Source: Acidimicrobiia bacterium
GTDB taxonomy: Bacteria > Actinomycetota > Acidimicrobiia > IMCC26256 > PALSA-555
Reading direction: 5' to 3'
DNA length: 52,618 nt
NCBI GenBank assembly: GCA_035948415.1
Contig: DASZJD010000102.1
Coordinates: 1 to 52,618, forward strand
The notes under the pieces are model-generated. The model worked only from the letters and a program-made list of their open reading frames with translations. It did no database searches and was not told where the DNA came from. Numbering within the stretch: the first letter of the stretch is position 1; every line of letters starts with the position of its first letter. Below are positions 43,845 to 51,677 of this stretch, one piece after another. Position numbers and translations under genes: made by a program.

Positions 43845-43876
43845 GGACCACCGCTCCCGCCGCCGAGGCCGACCCC

Positions 43877-44341
43877 ATGTCCCGCTTTCGTCTTGACGTC
43901 GCCGACCTGCTGGCCCAGCCCGGCGCCCGGCGCACCGTCCGGCTGGCCGAGCCGCTGGACGACCTGGCCGGCTCCGCCGCCGTCGTCGAGGGCCCGGTGG
44001 CGGTGGCCCTCGACCTCGAGCGGGTCTCGGAGGGGATCGTGGTCCGGGGCTCGGTCTCGGCCACCTGGCGGGCCGACTGCAGCCGCTGCCTCTCGGAGGT
44101 GCGCCGCCCCCTCGAGGTCCACGTCGACGAGCTCTTCGAGCCCCACCCCGTGCCCGGCGAGACCTACCCCCTCGAGGGCCACGAGCTGGACCTCGACCCG
44201 CTGGTGCGCGACGCGGTGCTCCTCGAGCTGCCGCTGGCCCCCCACTGCGAGCCGCCGTGCGCGCCCCCCGGCGCCGACGACGCCGCCGCCGACGACGAGG
44301 TCGACCCCCGGTGGGCCGCCCTCTCCGAGCTCGAGCTCTGA
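43877..44341 (+). CDS. DUF177 / YceD family protein
   Basis: 154 aa. The core motif ATWRADCSRCLSEVRRPLEVHVDELFEP (about 56-83), with the CxxC pair, and the C-terminal LDLDPLVRDAVLLELPLAPHCEPPC, with another Cys pair, define the YceD/DUF177 family, which nearly always precedes rpmF. Members are linked to 23S rRNA/large-subunit maturation; the exact role is open. It ends 18 bp before rpmF. Confidence 0.9.
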   Translation: MSRFRLDVADLLAQPGARRTVRLAEPLDDLAGSAAVVEGPVAVALDLERVSEGIVVRGSVSATWRADCSRCLSEVRRPLEVHVDELFEPHPVPGETYPLEGHELDLDPLVRDAVLLELPLAPHCEPPCAPPGADDAAADDEVDPRWAALSELEL

Positions 44342-44359
44342 ACCCCAGAGGAGACCCCG

Positions 44360-44539
44360 ATGGCCGTCCCCAAGCGCAAGACCCCGCGGGCCCGCACCCA
44401 CAGCCGCCGGTCGGCGAACCGCCGCCTCGACCCGCCGCCGCGGTCGCTGTGCCCGAACTGCGGCGCCGTGAAGCTGCCCCACCGGGTGTGCGCCAACTGC
44501 GGGCACTACCGGGGCCGGCAGCGCATCGAGGTGGACTGA
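44360..44539 (+). CDS. rpmF: 50S ribosomal protein L32 (zinc-ribbon form)
   Basis: 59 aa: begins MAVPKRKTPRARTHSRRSAN and continues to a zinc ribbon, CPNCGAVKLPHRVCANC, ending HYRGRQRIEVD. All four zinc cysteines are present. The ATG has the Shine-Dalgarno AGAGGAGA. It sits in the canonical order yceD-rpmF-plsX, with plsX starting 4 bp after its stop. Confidence 0.95.
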   Translation: MAVPKRKTPRARTHSRRSANRRLDPPPRSLCPNCGAVKLPHRVCANCGHYRGRQRIEVD

Positions 44540-44543
44540 GCCC

Positions 44544-45548
44544 GTGCGCCGGCCGCCCTGCACGGTCGCGGTCGACGCCATGGGCGGCGACCGGGCGCCG
44601 GGCGAGATCGTCGCCGGGGCCCTCGACGCCGCCGCCGCCCTCGACGTCCGGATCCTCCTTTTCGGGCGCGCCGAGGAGCTGACCCCCCTCCTGCCGGACC
44701 CGCCGCCGGGCGGCGTGGAGCTCGTCGACGCCCGCGACGTGATCGCCATGGACGACGAGCCCGTCAGCGCGGTCCGGAAGCAGAAGGACGCCTCGATCGT
44801 GCGCTGCGCCCGGGCGGTGCGCGTCGGCGACGCCGACGCCATGGTCAGCGCCGGCAACACCGGCGCCGTCACCACCGCGGCGGTGCTGCGCCTCGGCCGC
44901 TTCAAGGGGGTGCCGAACCCCGCCATCGCGGTCCCGATCCCGGTGCCCGGCGGGCACCCCCAGGTCCTCGTGGACGCCGGCGCCGTCGTCGGCGCCTCGG
45001 CCGAGCGGCTGGTCCAGTACGCGCGGATGGGCGGCGCCTACGCCCGCGCCCGCTACGGCCTCGACGCCCCGACCATCGGCCTGCTCTCGAACGGCGAGGA
45101 GCCCGGCAAGGGCGACGACCTCCGGAAGGAGGCCCACGAGCGGCTCGGCTCGGTCCCCGGGTTCATCGGCAACGTCGAGGGCAGCGACTTCATGCACGCC
45201 GGGCGGGCCGACGTGGTCGTCGCCGACGGGTTCACCGGCAACGTGGCCCTGAAGAGCATGGAGGCGGCGCTGCGCTCGCTCGCCGGCGTCGTGTTCCGGG
45301 CCCTCGACGCCAGCCCCGAGGCCCGCGAGGCGGCGAAGGTCGTGCTGCCCCTCCTGCTGGCGGCGGCCGAGGTCTACGACCCCGACCTCACCGGCGGGGC
45401 CGTCCTTCTCGGCGTCGACGGGGTCTGCGTCATCTCGCACGGCGCCTCGTCGGCGCGGGCCGTCGTGAGCGCGGTGCGGGTCGCGGCGGAGTGCGTCCGG
45501 TCGGGGGTCATCGGCCGGATGCAGGAGGCGGTCGCCGATGCCGGCTGA
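44544..45548 (+). CDS. plsX: Phosphate acyltransferase
   Basis: 334 aa from GTG. Starts CTVAVDAMGGDRAPGEIVAGAL, the PlsX signature, then MDDEPVSAVRKQKDASIVRCARAVRVGDADAMVSAGNTGAV, GLLSNGEEPGKG and DVVVADGFTGNVALK. It interconverts acyl-ACP and acyl-phosphate at the membrane surface for phosphatidic acid synthesis. It overlaps acpP by 11 bp. The upstream fakA product would feed the same acyl-phosphate pool. Confidence 0.95.
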   Translation: MRRPPCTVAVDAMGGDRAPGEIVAGALDAAAALDVRILLFGRAEELTPLLPDPPPGGVELVDARDVIAMDDEPVSAVRKQKDASIVRCARAVRVGDADAMVSAGNTGAVTTAAVLRLGRFKGVPNPAIAVPIPVPGGHPQVLVDAGAVVGASAERLVQYARMGGAYARARYGLDAPTIGLLSNGEEPGKGDDLRKEAHERLGSVPGFIGNVEGSDFMHAGRADVVVADGFTGNVALKSMEAALRSLAGVVFRALDASPEAREAAKVVLPLLLAAAEVYDPDLTGGAVLLGVDGVCVISHGASSARAVVSAVRVAAECVRSGVIGRMQEAVADAG

Positions 45549-45849
45549 GACCCACGTGGAGCGCGCCCCGCTCGGGCCCGACGGCGTCTACGCGCTGCTG
45601 CGGGAGCGGCTGGCCGCGATCCTCGAGATCGACGAGGCCCGGATCACCCTCGACGCCTCGTTCGCCGACGACCTCGACGCCGACTCGCTCGCGCTCATCG
45701 AGCTGGTCGAGGAGCTCGAGGAGGAGCTGGGGGAGCGCACGGTCGGGTTCCGGGTCGACGACGAGGACCTCGCCGACCTGCGCACCGTGCGCGAGGCGGT
45801 GGACTACATCGTCGCCCGGCTCGACGAGGGGGGCGACGGCACGTCATGA
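45538..45849 (+). CDS. acpP: Acyl carrier protein
   Basis: 103 aa, slightly longer than the usual ~80 because of a ~15-residue N-terminal extension and a Gly/Asp tail. The phosphopantetheine serine is in DLDADSLALIELVEELEEEL (near 48-50). Acidic four-helix ACP pattern. The start lies inside plsX (11-bp overlap) and the stop overlaps rnc by 4 bp (ATGA), so translation is coupled on both sides. Confidence 0.92.
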   Translation: MPAETHVERAPLGPDGVYALLRERLAAILEIDEARITLDASFADDLDADSLALIELVEELEEELGERTVGFRVDDEDLADLRTVREAVDYIVARLDEGGDGTS

Positions 45850-46562
45850 GCGCCGACGAGCGGGCCCGCCTCGAGGGGGCGCTCGGCCACCAGTTCCGCG
45901 ACCCGCGCCGGCTCGACGCCGCGCTGGTGCACCGCTCCTACTGCGCCGAGCACGCCGACTCCTCGTCGAACGAGCGCCTCGAGTTCCTCGGCGACGCCGT
46001 CCTCGGCCTCGTCGTGACGACCCACATCTACGACGAGTACCCCGAGCTGCCCGAGGGCGCGCTGGCGAAGGTGCGAGCCGCGGTGGTGAACGCCGAGGTG
46101 CTCGCCGACCTCGCCACCCGGGTCGGCCTCGGCCCGGCGCTGCTGCTCGGCAAGGGCGAGGCGGCGTCGGGCGGGCGCACGAAGCCGTCGATCCTCGCCG
46201 ACGCCATGGAGGCGGTGATCGCCGCCGTGTACCTCGACGGCGGCTGGACCGCGGCGTGGGACCTCGTCGTCGGCCTCCTCGGCGACCAGATCGCCGAGGC
46301 CGCCGCCGGGCCCGGCGGCCAGGACTACAAGACGCGCCTGCAGGAGCTGGCGGCCCGGCGCTTCGACCAGCTCCCGCGCTACCAGGTCCGGGCCGAGGGC
46401 CCCGACCACTCGAAGCGCTTCTACGCCACCGTGCGCCTCGACGGCCAGGCCCGCGGCGAGGGCGAGGGCCGCTCGAAGAAGCAGGCCGAGCAGGCCGCGG
46501 CGCACGCGGCCTGGCAGACCCTGCACGACACCGAGGACCAGGCGGATGCCGGAGCTTCCTGA
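45846..46562 (+). CDS. rnc: Ribonuclease III
   Basis: 238 aa. The endonuclease domain has the signature NERLEFLGDAVLGLVVT (~39-55) and the second acidic motif LADAMEAVIAAVYLDGG. A C-terminal double-stranded RNA-binding domain starts at DYKTRLQELAARRF and contains GRSKKQAEQAAAHAAW. It processes rRNA precursors and other structured RNAs. It overlaps acpP by 4 bp and mutM by 17 bp. Confidence 0.95.
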   Translation: MSADERARLEGALGHQFRDPRRLDAALVHRSYCAEHADSSSNERLEFLGDAVLGLVVTTHIYDEYPELPEGALAKVRAAVVNAEVLADLATRVGLGPALLLGKGEAASGGRTKPSILADAMEAVIAAVYLDGGWTAAWDLVVGLLGDQIAEAAAGPGGQDYKTRLQELAARRFDQLPRYQVRAEGPDHSKRFYATVRLDGQARGEGEGRSKKQAEQAAAHAAWQTLHDTEDQADAGAS

Positions 46563-47382
46563 GGTCGAGGTGGTGCGCCGCGACCTCGAGCGCGAGGTCG
46601 TCGGGAAGCGCGTGAAGGCGGTCGAGGTCGACGGCATGCGGTCGGTGCGCCGGCACCACAACCGCAAGCAGTTCGCGCACCGCCTCGAGGGCAAGCGGAT
46701 CACCGGCGTCGAGCGACGCGGCAAGTACATCCTCGTGCGCCTCGAGGGCGGCGACGTGCTCGTCATCCACCTCGGCATGTCGGGGCAGCTGCTGCGGGCC
46801 AAGACCTCCCGCGAGGCTCGGAGCAAGCACACCCACGTCGTCATCACCTTCACCCAGGGCGGCCAGCTGCGCTTCGTGGACCCGCGCACCTTCGGCGAGA
46901 TGTTCGTGACCGAGGCCGACGCGCTGAACAAGGTCACCGAGCTCAACCACCTCGGCCTCGACCCGCTCGAGACCGCCATGTCGTGGGAGCACTTCGGCCA
47001 GCTCATCTCGCAGCGTCACGCCAAGCTGAAGCCGCTGCTCATGGACCAGCGCTTCCTGGCCGGGATCGGGAACATCTACAGCGACGAGATCCTCTGGGGC
47101 GCGGGGCTGCGCTGGGACCGCATGAGCGACTCGCTGTCCTCGCAGGAGGTCCGGCGGCTCTACCGGGCCATGGTCGAGACCCTCCAGGACGCGGTGAAGT
47201 ACCGCGGCTCGTCGCTCGCCGACGAGCAGTACGTGGACCTGTTCGGGCGCCCGGGCGACTTCCAGCTCCACCACAACGTCTACGCCCGCGACGGCGAGTT
47301 CTGCCGCCGGTGCCGGCACGTCATCCGCCGCGAGCGCTACGGCGGTCGCTCCACCTTCTACTGCGAGGCGTGCCAGGTCTGA
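46546..47382 (+). CDS. mutM: Formamidopyrimidine-DNA glycosylase
   Basis: 278 aa. The N terminus PELPEVEVVRRDLE carries the catalytic Pro2 and Glu3. The helix-two-turn-helix region is around LKPLLMDQRFLAGIGNIYSDEILW. The C-terminal zinc finger (CRRC...CEAC) includes the catalytic-loop Arg region. It removes 8-oxoguanine and formamidopyrimidines. The start lies 17 bp inside rnc. It is followed 5 bp on by acyP. Confidence 0.94.
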   Translation: MPELPEVEVVRRDLEREVVGKRVKAVEVDGMRSVRRHHNRKQFAHRLEGKRITGVERRGKYILVRLEGGDVLVIHLGMSGQLLRAKTSREARSKHTHVVITFTQGGQLRFVDPRTFGEMFVTEADALNKVTELNHLGLDPLETAMSWEHFGQLISQRHAKLKPLLMDQRFLAGIGNIYSDEILWGAGLRWDRMSDSLSSQEVRRLYRAMVETLQDAVKYRGSSLADEQYVDLFGRPGDFQLHHNVYARDGEFCRRCRHVIRRERYGGRSTFYCEACQV

Positions 47383-47387
47383 GCGCC

Positions 47388-47663
47388 GTGACCGAGCGCG
47401 TGCGCCGACACCTGTGGATCTCGGGTCGGGTCCAGGGGGTCTTCTACCGGGACCGGTGCCGGGCCGAGGCGCTCGCCCACGGCCTGGCCGGCTTCGTCCG
47501 CAACCTGCCCGACGGCCGCGTCGAGGTCGCGCTCGAGGGCCCGCCCGCCGCCGTCGCCGCCGTCGAGGCGTGGTGCCGGTCGGGGCCCCGCGGGGCCGCG
47601 GTCCACCACGTCGAGGCGCGCGACGAGGCCGCCACCGGGGCCACCGGCTTCGCGGTGCGCTGA
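47388..47663 (+). CDS. acyP: Acylphosphatase
   Basis: 91 aa from GTG. Motif 1, ISGRVQGVFYR, contains the catalytic R21. Motif 2, LAGFVRNLPDGRVEV, contains the catalytic N39. It hydrolyses acyl-phosphates; notably, FakA and PlsX in the same run make such compounds, although a metabolic link is only a suggestion. It is followed by the smc promoter. Confidence 0.92.
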   Translation: MTERVRRHLWISGRVQGVFYRDRCRAEALAHGLAGFVRNLPDGRVEVALEGPPAAVAAVEAWCRSGPRGAAVHHVEARDEAATGATGFAVR

Positions 47664-47684
47664 GCCGCGGCGCCCGGCACTCCC

Positions 47685-47712
47685 TTGGCAGCCGCGAGGC
47701 CGTCGCTACGAT
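47685..47712 (+). promoter_or_regulatory. smc promoter TTGGCA-16-TACGAT
   Basis: TTGGCA (47685-47690) and TACGAT (47707-47712) are separated by 16 bp. The predicted start (~47719) leaves a ~20-nt leader with a GGAGAAGGG Shine-Dalgarno before GTG 47739. It allows smc-mscS-ftsY to be expressed separately from the upstream run. Confidence 0.55.
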
Positions 47713-47738
47713 CCGACGAGGAGAAGGGACGGCCGCTC

Positions 47739-50624
47739 GTGTTCCTGAAGTCGCTCACCCTGAAGGGCTTCAAGTCCTTCGCCGACACGACGTCGCTCGA
47801 CTTCGAGCCGGGCGTGACCGTCGTCGTCGGCCCGAACGGCTCCGGGAAGTCGAACCTCGTCGACGCCGTGGCCTGGGTCCTCGGCGCCCAGGGCCCGCGC
47901 ACGCTGCGCGGGGCGCGCATGGAGGACGTCATCTTCGCCGGCACCCCGAGCCGGCCCCCGCTCGGGCGGGCCGAGGTGTCGCTCACCATCGACAACACGG
48001 CCCGCCTGCTGCCGATCGAGTTCAGCGAGGTCACGATCACCCGCAGCCTGTTCCGCACCGGCGAGTCCGAGTACGAGCTGAACGGCGTCCCCTGCCGGCT
48101 GCTCGACCTCCAGGAGCTGCTGTCCGACACCGGGATCGGGCGCCAGCAGCACGTGATCGTCGGGCAGGGCCAGCTCGACACCATCCTGTCCGCCACCCCC
48201 GAGGACCGGCGCGCCATCGTCGAGGAGGCGGCCGGGATCCTGAAGTTCCGCCGCCGCAAGGAGCGCGCGGAGCGCCGCCTCGCCGCCACCGAGGGCAACC
48301 TGGTGCGGCTCCAGGACCTGCTGCGCGAGGTGCGCCGCCAGCTCGCCCCCCTCCAGCGGCAGGCCGAGGCGGCCCAGCGCCACGGCGACGTGGTCGCCGA
48401 GCTGCGCGCCATCCGCCTCTACCTCGTCGGCCACCAGCTGGCCGGCTTCCAGACCCGGCTGGCGCGCCTCCACGACGAGCGAGAGGGCCTCGCGGCCCGG
48501 GACCGCGAGCTCCACGACCGGCTCGCCGCCCTCGACGAGGACGTCATCGACGCCGAGCACTCGCTCACCGCCCTCGGGGTCGAGGGCCTCGCCGAGTGGG
48601 TGGCGCGCGCCGAGGCGCTGCGCGAGCGGGGCCGAGGCCTCGGCGCCCTCCTCGCCGAGAAGCGACGCGGCCTCGAGCGCGAGCTCGCGGCGGCCGCCGA
48701 CGCCGGCGTCGTCGAGACCCTCGTGGCCGACGCCGTCGCGCTCCGCGGCGAGCTGGCCGCCCTCGACGCCGGCGAGCTGGTGCTGCCCGACACCGACGCC
48801 CTCGTGGCGGTCGAGACCGCCGACGACACCCTCCGCGCCGCCGAGGAGCGGTGGCGAGCCGCCGAGGTGGAGGCCGCGCGCGCCCGCGCCGGCGCCGAGT
48901 CGCTCGAGCGGCAGCGGCGCGTCGCGCGCGCCGAGGCCGCCGCCGGCGAGCTCGAGCCGCTCGACGGCGTGCTCGGACCGCTCGTCGACCACCTCGAGAT
49001 CGACGACGGCGCCGAGGCGGCGGTCGGCTCCGCCCTCGGCGACGCCATGCGCGCCGTCGTGGTGCGCGGCGCCGCGGCGCGCCCGGCGATGGCTCGGCTG
49101 CACGCGGGGGAGACCGGCGCCCTGCTCGTCGTGCTCGGCGACCGGGCCGACCCGCCGTCCCTCGACCTGCCGACCGGCGCCCGACCGCTCGGCGACGCCG
49201 TCCGCGCCCGCGACGACGAGCTGCAGCGGGCGCTCACGCGCCTCCTCGCCGGTCACGTCCTCGTCGACGACTGGCGGGCCGCCCTCGACGTCGTCGCCGA
49301 GCGGCCCGAGCTGGTGGCGGTCACCGCCGACGGCGACCGCATCGGCGGCCAGGGGACGTGGAGCGTCGGCGGCGGCCACGCGCCCGCGATCACCCCGCGG
49401 GCGCTCCACGAGGCCCAGGAGCGGGCCACGACGGCCGAGGTCGCCCGGGCCGAGGCCGAGCGCACGGTGGAGGCCGCCCGCGCCACGCTCGGCGCCGCGC
49501 GGGCCGCCGAGCTGCGACGCGCCGCCGCCGAGGAGCGTCGGGCCGTGCTCGGCGCCCGGCTCGCCGACGTCGAGGGCCGCCTCGCCGCCCGCGACCCCGA
49601 GGCGCAGGCCACGGCCGAGCGGCAGCGGCGGGCGCTCCTCGACCGCGACGAGTCGCTCGGCGGCGTGGCCCGGCGGCTGGCGGAGCACCGGGCCCGCGCC
49701 GACGCCCTCGCCGAGCGCCTCCGGGACCGGCGCCGTCGCGAGACCGAGGCGGCCCGGGTGTCGGCCGAGCAGCTCGACCGGCTCCGCGGCGAGCGCCGAG
49801 CGCTCGAGCAGGAGCTCACCGGGGTGCGGGAGCGGCTCGGGCGCGTCGACGTCGACGACGCCGAGGCGCGGCTCCGCCTCGACGCCACCGTCGAGTCGCT
49901 GCGCAGCCAGTTCGACGTCGAGCCCCACGTGGCGCTCGACGCGCCAGCCCCCACCGTCCCCGAGGGCACCACGCTCGCCGGTCGGGCCCGCGAGCTCGAG
50001 CGCGACCTCCGCCTCATGGGACCGATCAACCCGCTCGCCCTCGAGGAGCACCGGTCGCTCCAGGCCCGCCACGAGTTCCTCGAGTCCCAGCTCGAGGACG
50101 TCCGGGCCAGCCGCCGAGAGCTGAACCGGGTGCTGCGGGCGGTCGACCGGGAGATCGTGCGCGTCTTCGAGCAGGCCTTCGCCGACGTGAGCACCCACTT
50201 CACGAACCTGTTCGCGACGCTCTTCCCGGGCGGGGCGGGGCGGCTCACCCTCATCGACCCCGACGACCTGCTGAACACCGGCATCGAGGTCGACGCCCGC
50301 CCGTCGGGGAAGACCGTGCGGCGCCTGTCGCTGCTCTCCGGCGGCGAGCGCTCGCTCACCGCCCTCGCCTACCTGTTCGCGGTGTTCCGGGCCCGGCCGT
50401 CGCCCTTCTACCTGCTCGACGAGGTGGAGGCCGCCCTCGACGACGTGAACCTGCACCGCTTCCTCGACCTCGTCCACGAGTTCCGCAACGAGGCCCAGCT
50501 CGTCATCGTCACCCACCAGAAGCGCACGATGGAGGCCGCCGACATCCTCTACGGGGTCACGATGCCGCCCGGCGGCTCGACGCGAGTCGTCAGCGAGCGG
50601 GTCGCCGACCCCGTCGGCGCCTGA
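47739..50624 (+). CDS. smc: Chromosome segregation protein SMC (short-armed)
   Basis: 961 aa from GTG 47739 (bacterial SMCs are usually ~1150-1200 aa). N-terminal head: FLKSLTLKGFKSFADTT, Walker A GPNGSGKS (31-38) and the Q-loop region. First coiled coil ~170-400. Hinge ~405-545, with conserved glycines (VLGPLVDHLEIDDGAE...GTWSVGGGH). Second coiled coil ~545-760. C-terminal head: MGPINPLALEEH, signature LSGGERSLTALAYLFA (LSGGE at 866-870) and Walker B FYLLDEVEAALDD. All ATPase elements are intact. Each arm is roughly 100 residues shorter than in B. subtilis Smc. It has its own promoter. scpA/scpB are not in the window. Confidence 0.95.
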   Translation: MFLKSLTLKGFKSFADTTSLDFEPGVTVVVGPNGSGKSNLVDAVAWVLGAQGPRTLRGARMEDVIFAGTPSRPPLGRAEVSLTIDNTARLLPIEFSEVTITRSLFRTGESEYELNGVPCRLLDLQELLSDTGIGRQQHVIVGQGQLDTILSATPEDRRAIVEEAAGILKFRRRKERAERRLAATEGNLVRLQDLLREVRRQLAPLQRQAEAAQRHGDVVAELRAIRLYLVGHQLAGFQTRLARLHDEREGLAARDRELHDRLAALDEDVIDAEHSLTALGVEGLAEWVARAEALRERGRGLGALLAEKRRGLERELAAAADAGVVETLVADAVALRGELAALDAGELVLPDTDALVAVETADDTLRAAEERWRAAEVEAARARAGAESLERQRRVARAEAAAGELEPLDGVLGPLVDHLEIDDGAEAAVGSALGDAMRAVVVRGAAARPAMARLHAGETGALLVVLGDRADPPSLDLPTGARPLGDAVRARDDELQRALTRLLAGHVLVDDWRAALDVVAERPELVAVTADGDRIGGQGTWSVGGGHAPAITPRALHEAQERATTAEVARAEAERTVEAARATLGAARAAELRRAAAEERRAVLGARLADVEGRLAARDPEAQATAERQRRALLDRDESLGGVARRLAEHRARADALAERLRDRRRRETEAARVSAEQLDRLRGERRALEQELTGVRERLGRVDVDDAEARLRLDATVESLRSQFDVEPHVALDAPAPTVPEGTTLAGRARELERDLRLMGPINPLALEEHRSLQARHEFLESQLEDVRASRRELNRVLRAVDREIVRVFEQAFADVSTHFTNLFATLFPGGAGRLTLIDPDDLLNTGIEVDARPSGKTVRRLSLLSGGERSLTALAYLFAVFRARPSPFYLLDEVEAALDDVNLHRFLDLVHEFRNEAQLVIVTHQKRTMEAADILYGVTMPPGGSTRVVSERVADPVGA

Positions 50625-50632
50625 CCCGACCG

Positions 50633-51664
50633 ATGGCGGGCATCGCGATCGGGGTCCTGCCGGCGCGGCTGCTCGCCGCGGGCGGCAACGCCGCCGACCT
50701 CCAGCGCGCCTGCGGGTCGCCCGGCACCCGCTCGTGGCTCTGCGAGACCGTCTTCCGGATCACGGGCAGCAACGGGGCCGCCGACGTCGCCGACGCGGTC
50801 TCCCGGCCGGCCGGCATCGCGCTCGTGGTCGTCCTCGCCTTCGTCGCCACCCGCGTCAGCCGCCGGCTCGTGCGGCGCCTCGCCGACCGGCTGAAGGCCG
50901 GCACCGTCCCGGGCACGACCACGTCGCTGCGTCGCACCCAGCGCGCCGACACCACCGCCGCGGTGCTCGGCAGCACCGTCGCCGTCGTCATCTGGACGGT
51001 GGCGGTCATCACCGTGCTCGGCGACCTCGGCGTGGAGCTGGCCCCGCTGCTGGCCGGCGCCGGCGTCGCCGGGGTCGCGCTCGGCTTCGGGGCCCAGGCC
51101 GTGGTGCGCGACTTCCTCGCCGGCACGTTCATGCTCCTCGAGGACCAGTTCGGCGTCGGCGACGTGATCGAGGTGGGCACCAGCGGCACCGCGGTGTCCG
51201 GCTCCGTCGAGTCGCTCACGCTGCGCGTCACCCGCATCCGCGACGTCGAGGGGACCCTGTGGTCGGTGCCGAACGGCGAGATCCGGCGCGTCGGCAACAA
51301 GGCCCAGCAGTGGGCCCGCGCCGTGCTGGACCTGGCGCTCGCGCCCGACACCGTCGTCGCCGACGCCACCACCGTCATCGCCCGGGTCGCCAGCGAGCTG
51401 CGCGCCGACCCGGCGTGGCACGGTCGGATCCCCACCGAGCCCGAGGTGTGGGGCGTCGAGCACCTCGAAGGCGACCGCGTCGTGATCCGGCTCGTCGTGC
51501 GCACGATGCCCCTGGCGCAGTGGGACGTCGCGCGCGCCCTGCGCGCCCGACTGAAGGTCGCGTTCGAGGACGCCGGCATCGACCTCGCGGTCGCGCAGCT
51601 CATCACCACCGGCGCCGAGCGAGCGCCGCGCCGCGGCGGCGATGGTCAGGAGGACGCCGGATAG
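50633..51664 (+). CDS. MscS-family mechanosensitive ion channel
   Basis: 343 aa. An N-terminal segment holds two close cysteines (QRACGSPGTRSWLCETVF, about 26 and 37), possibly a disulphide outside the membrane. Helices follow at about 62-78 (AGIALVVVLAFVATRVS) and 102-120 (TTAAVLGSTVAVVIWTVAVITVL), then the pore helix APLLAGAGVAGVALGFGAQAVVRDFLAG, which matches the MscS TM3 Gly/Ala pattern. The cytoplasmic beta domain begins GTFMLLEDQFGVGDVIEVG and has LWSVPNGEIRRVGN. It releases solutes on hypo-osmotic shock. It lies between smc and ftsY, which are adjacent in many genomes. Confidence 0.9.
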   Translation: MAGIAIGVLPARLLAAGGNAADLQRACGSPGTRSWLCETVFRITGSNGAADVADAVSRPAGIALVVVLAFVATRVSRRLVRRLADRLKAGTVPGTTTSLRRTQRADTTAAVLGSTVAVVIWTVAVITVLGDLGVELAPLLAGAGVAGVALGFGAQAVVRDFLAGTFMLLEDQFGVGDVIEVGTSGTAVSGSVESLTLRVTRIRDVEGTLWSVPNGEIRRVGNKAQQWARAVLDLALAPDTVVADATTVIARVASELRADPAWHGRIPTEPEVWGVEHLEGDRVVIRLVVRTMPLAQWDVARALRARLKVAFEDAGIDLAVAQLITTGAERAPRRGGDGQEDAG

Positions 51665-51667
51665 CAT
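51662..51667 (+). promoter_or_regulatory. Possible -10 box (TAGCAT) of ftsY
   Basis: TAGCAT overlaps the mscS stop codon and ends 10 nt before ATG 51678. It would give a very short or no leader. Confidence 0.3.
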
Positions 51668-51677
51668 CGACGCGCTG

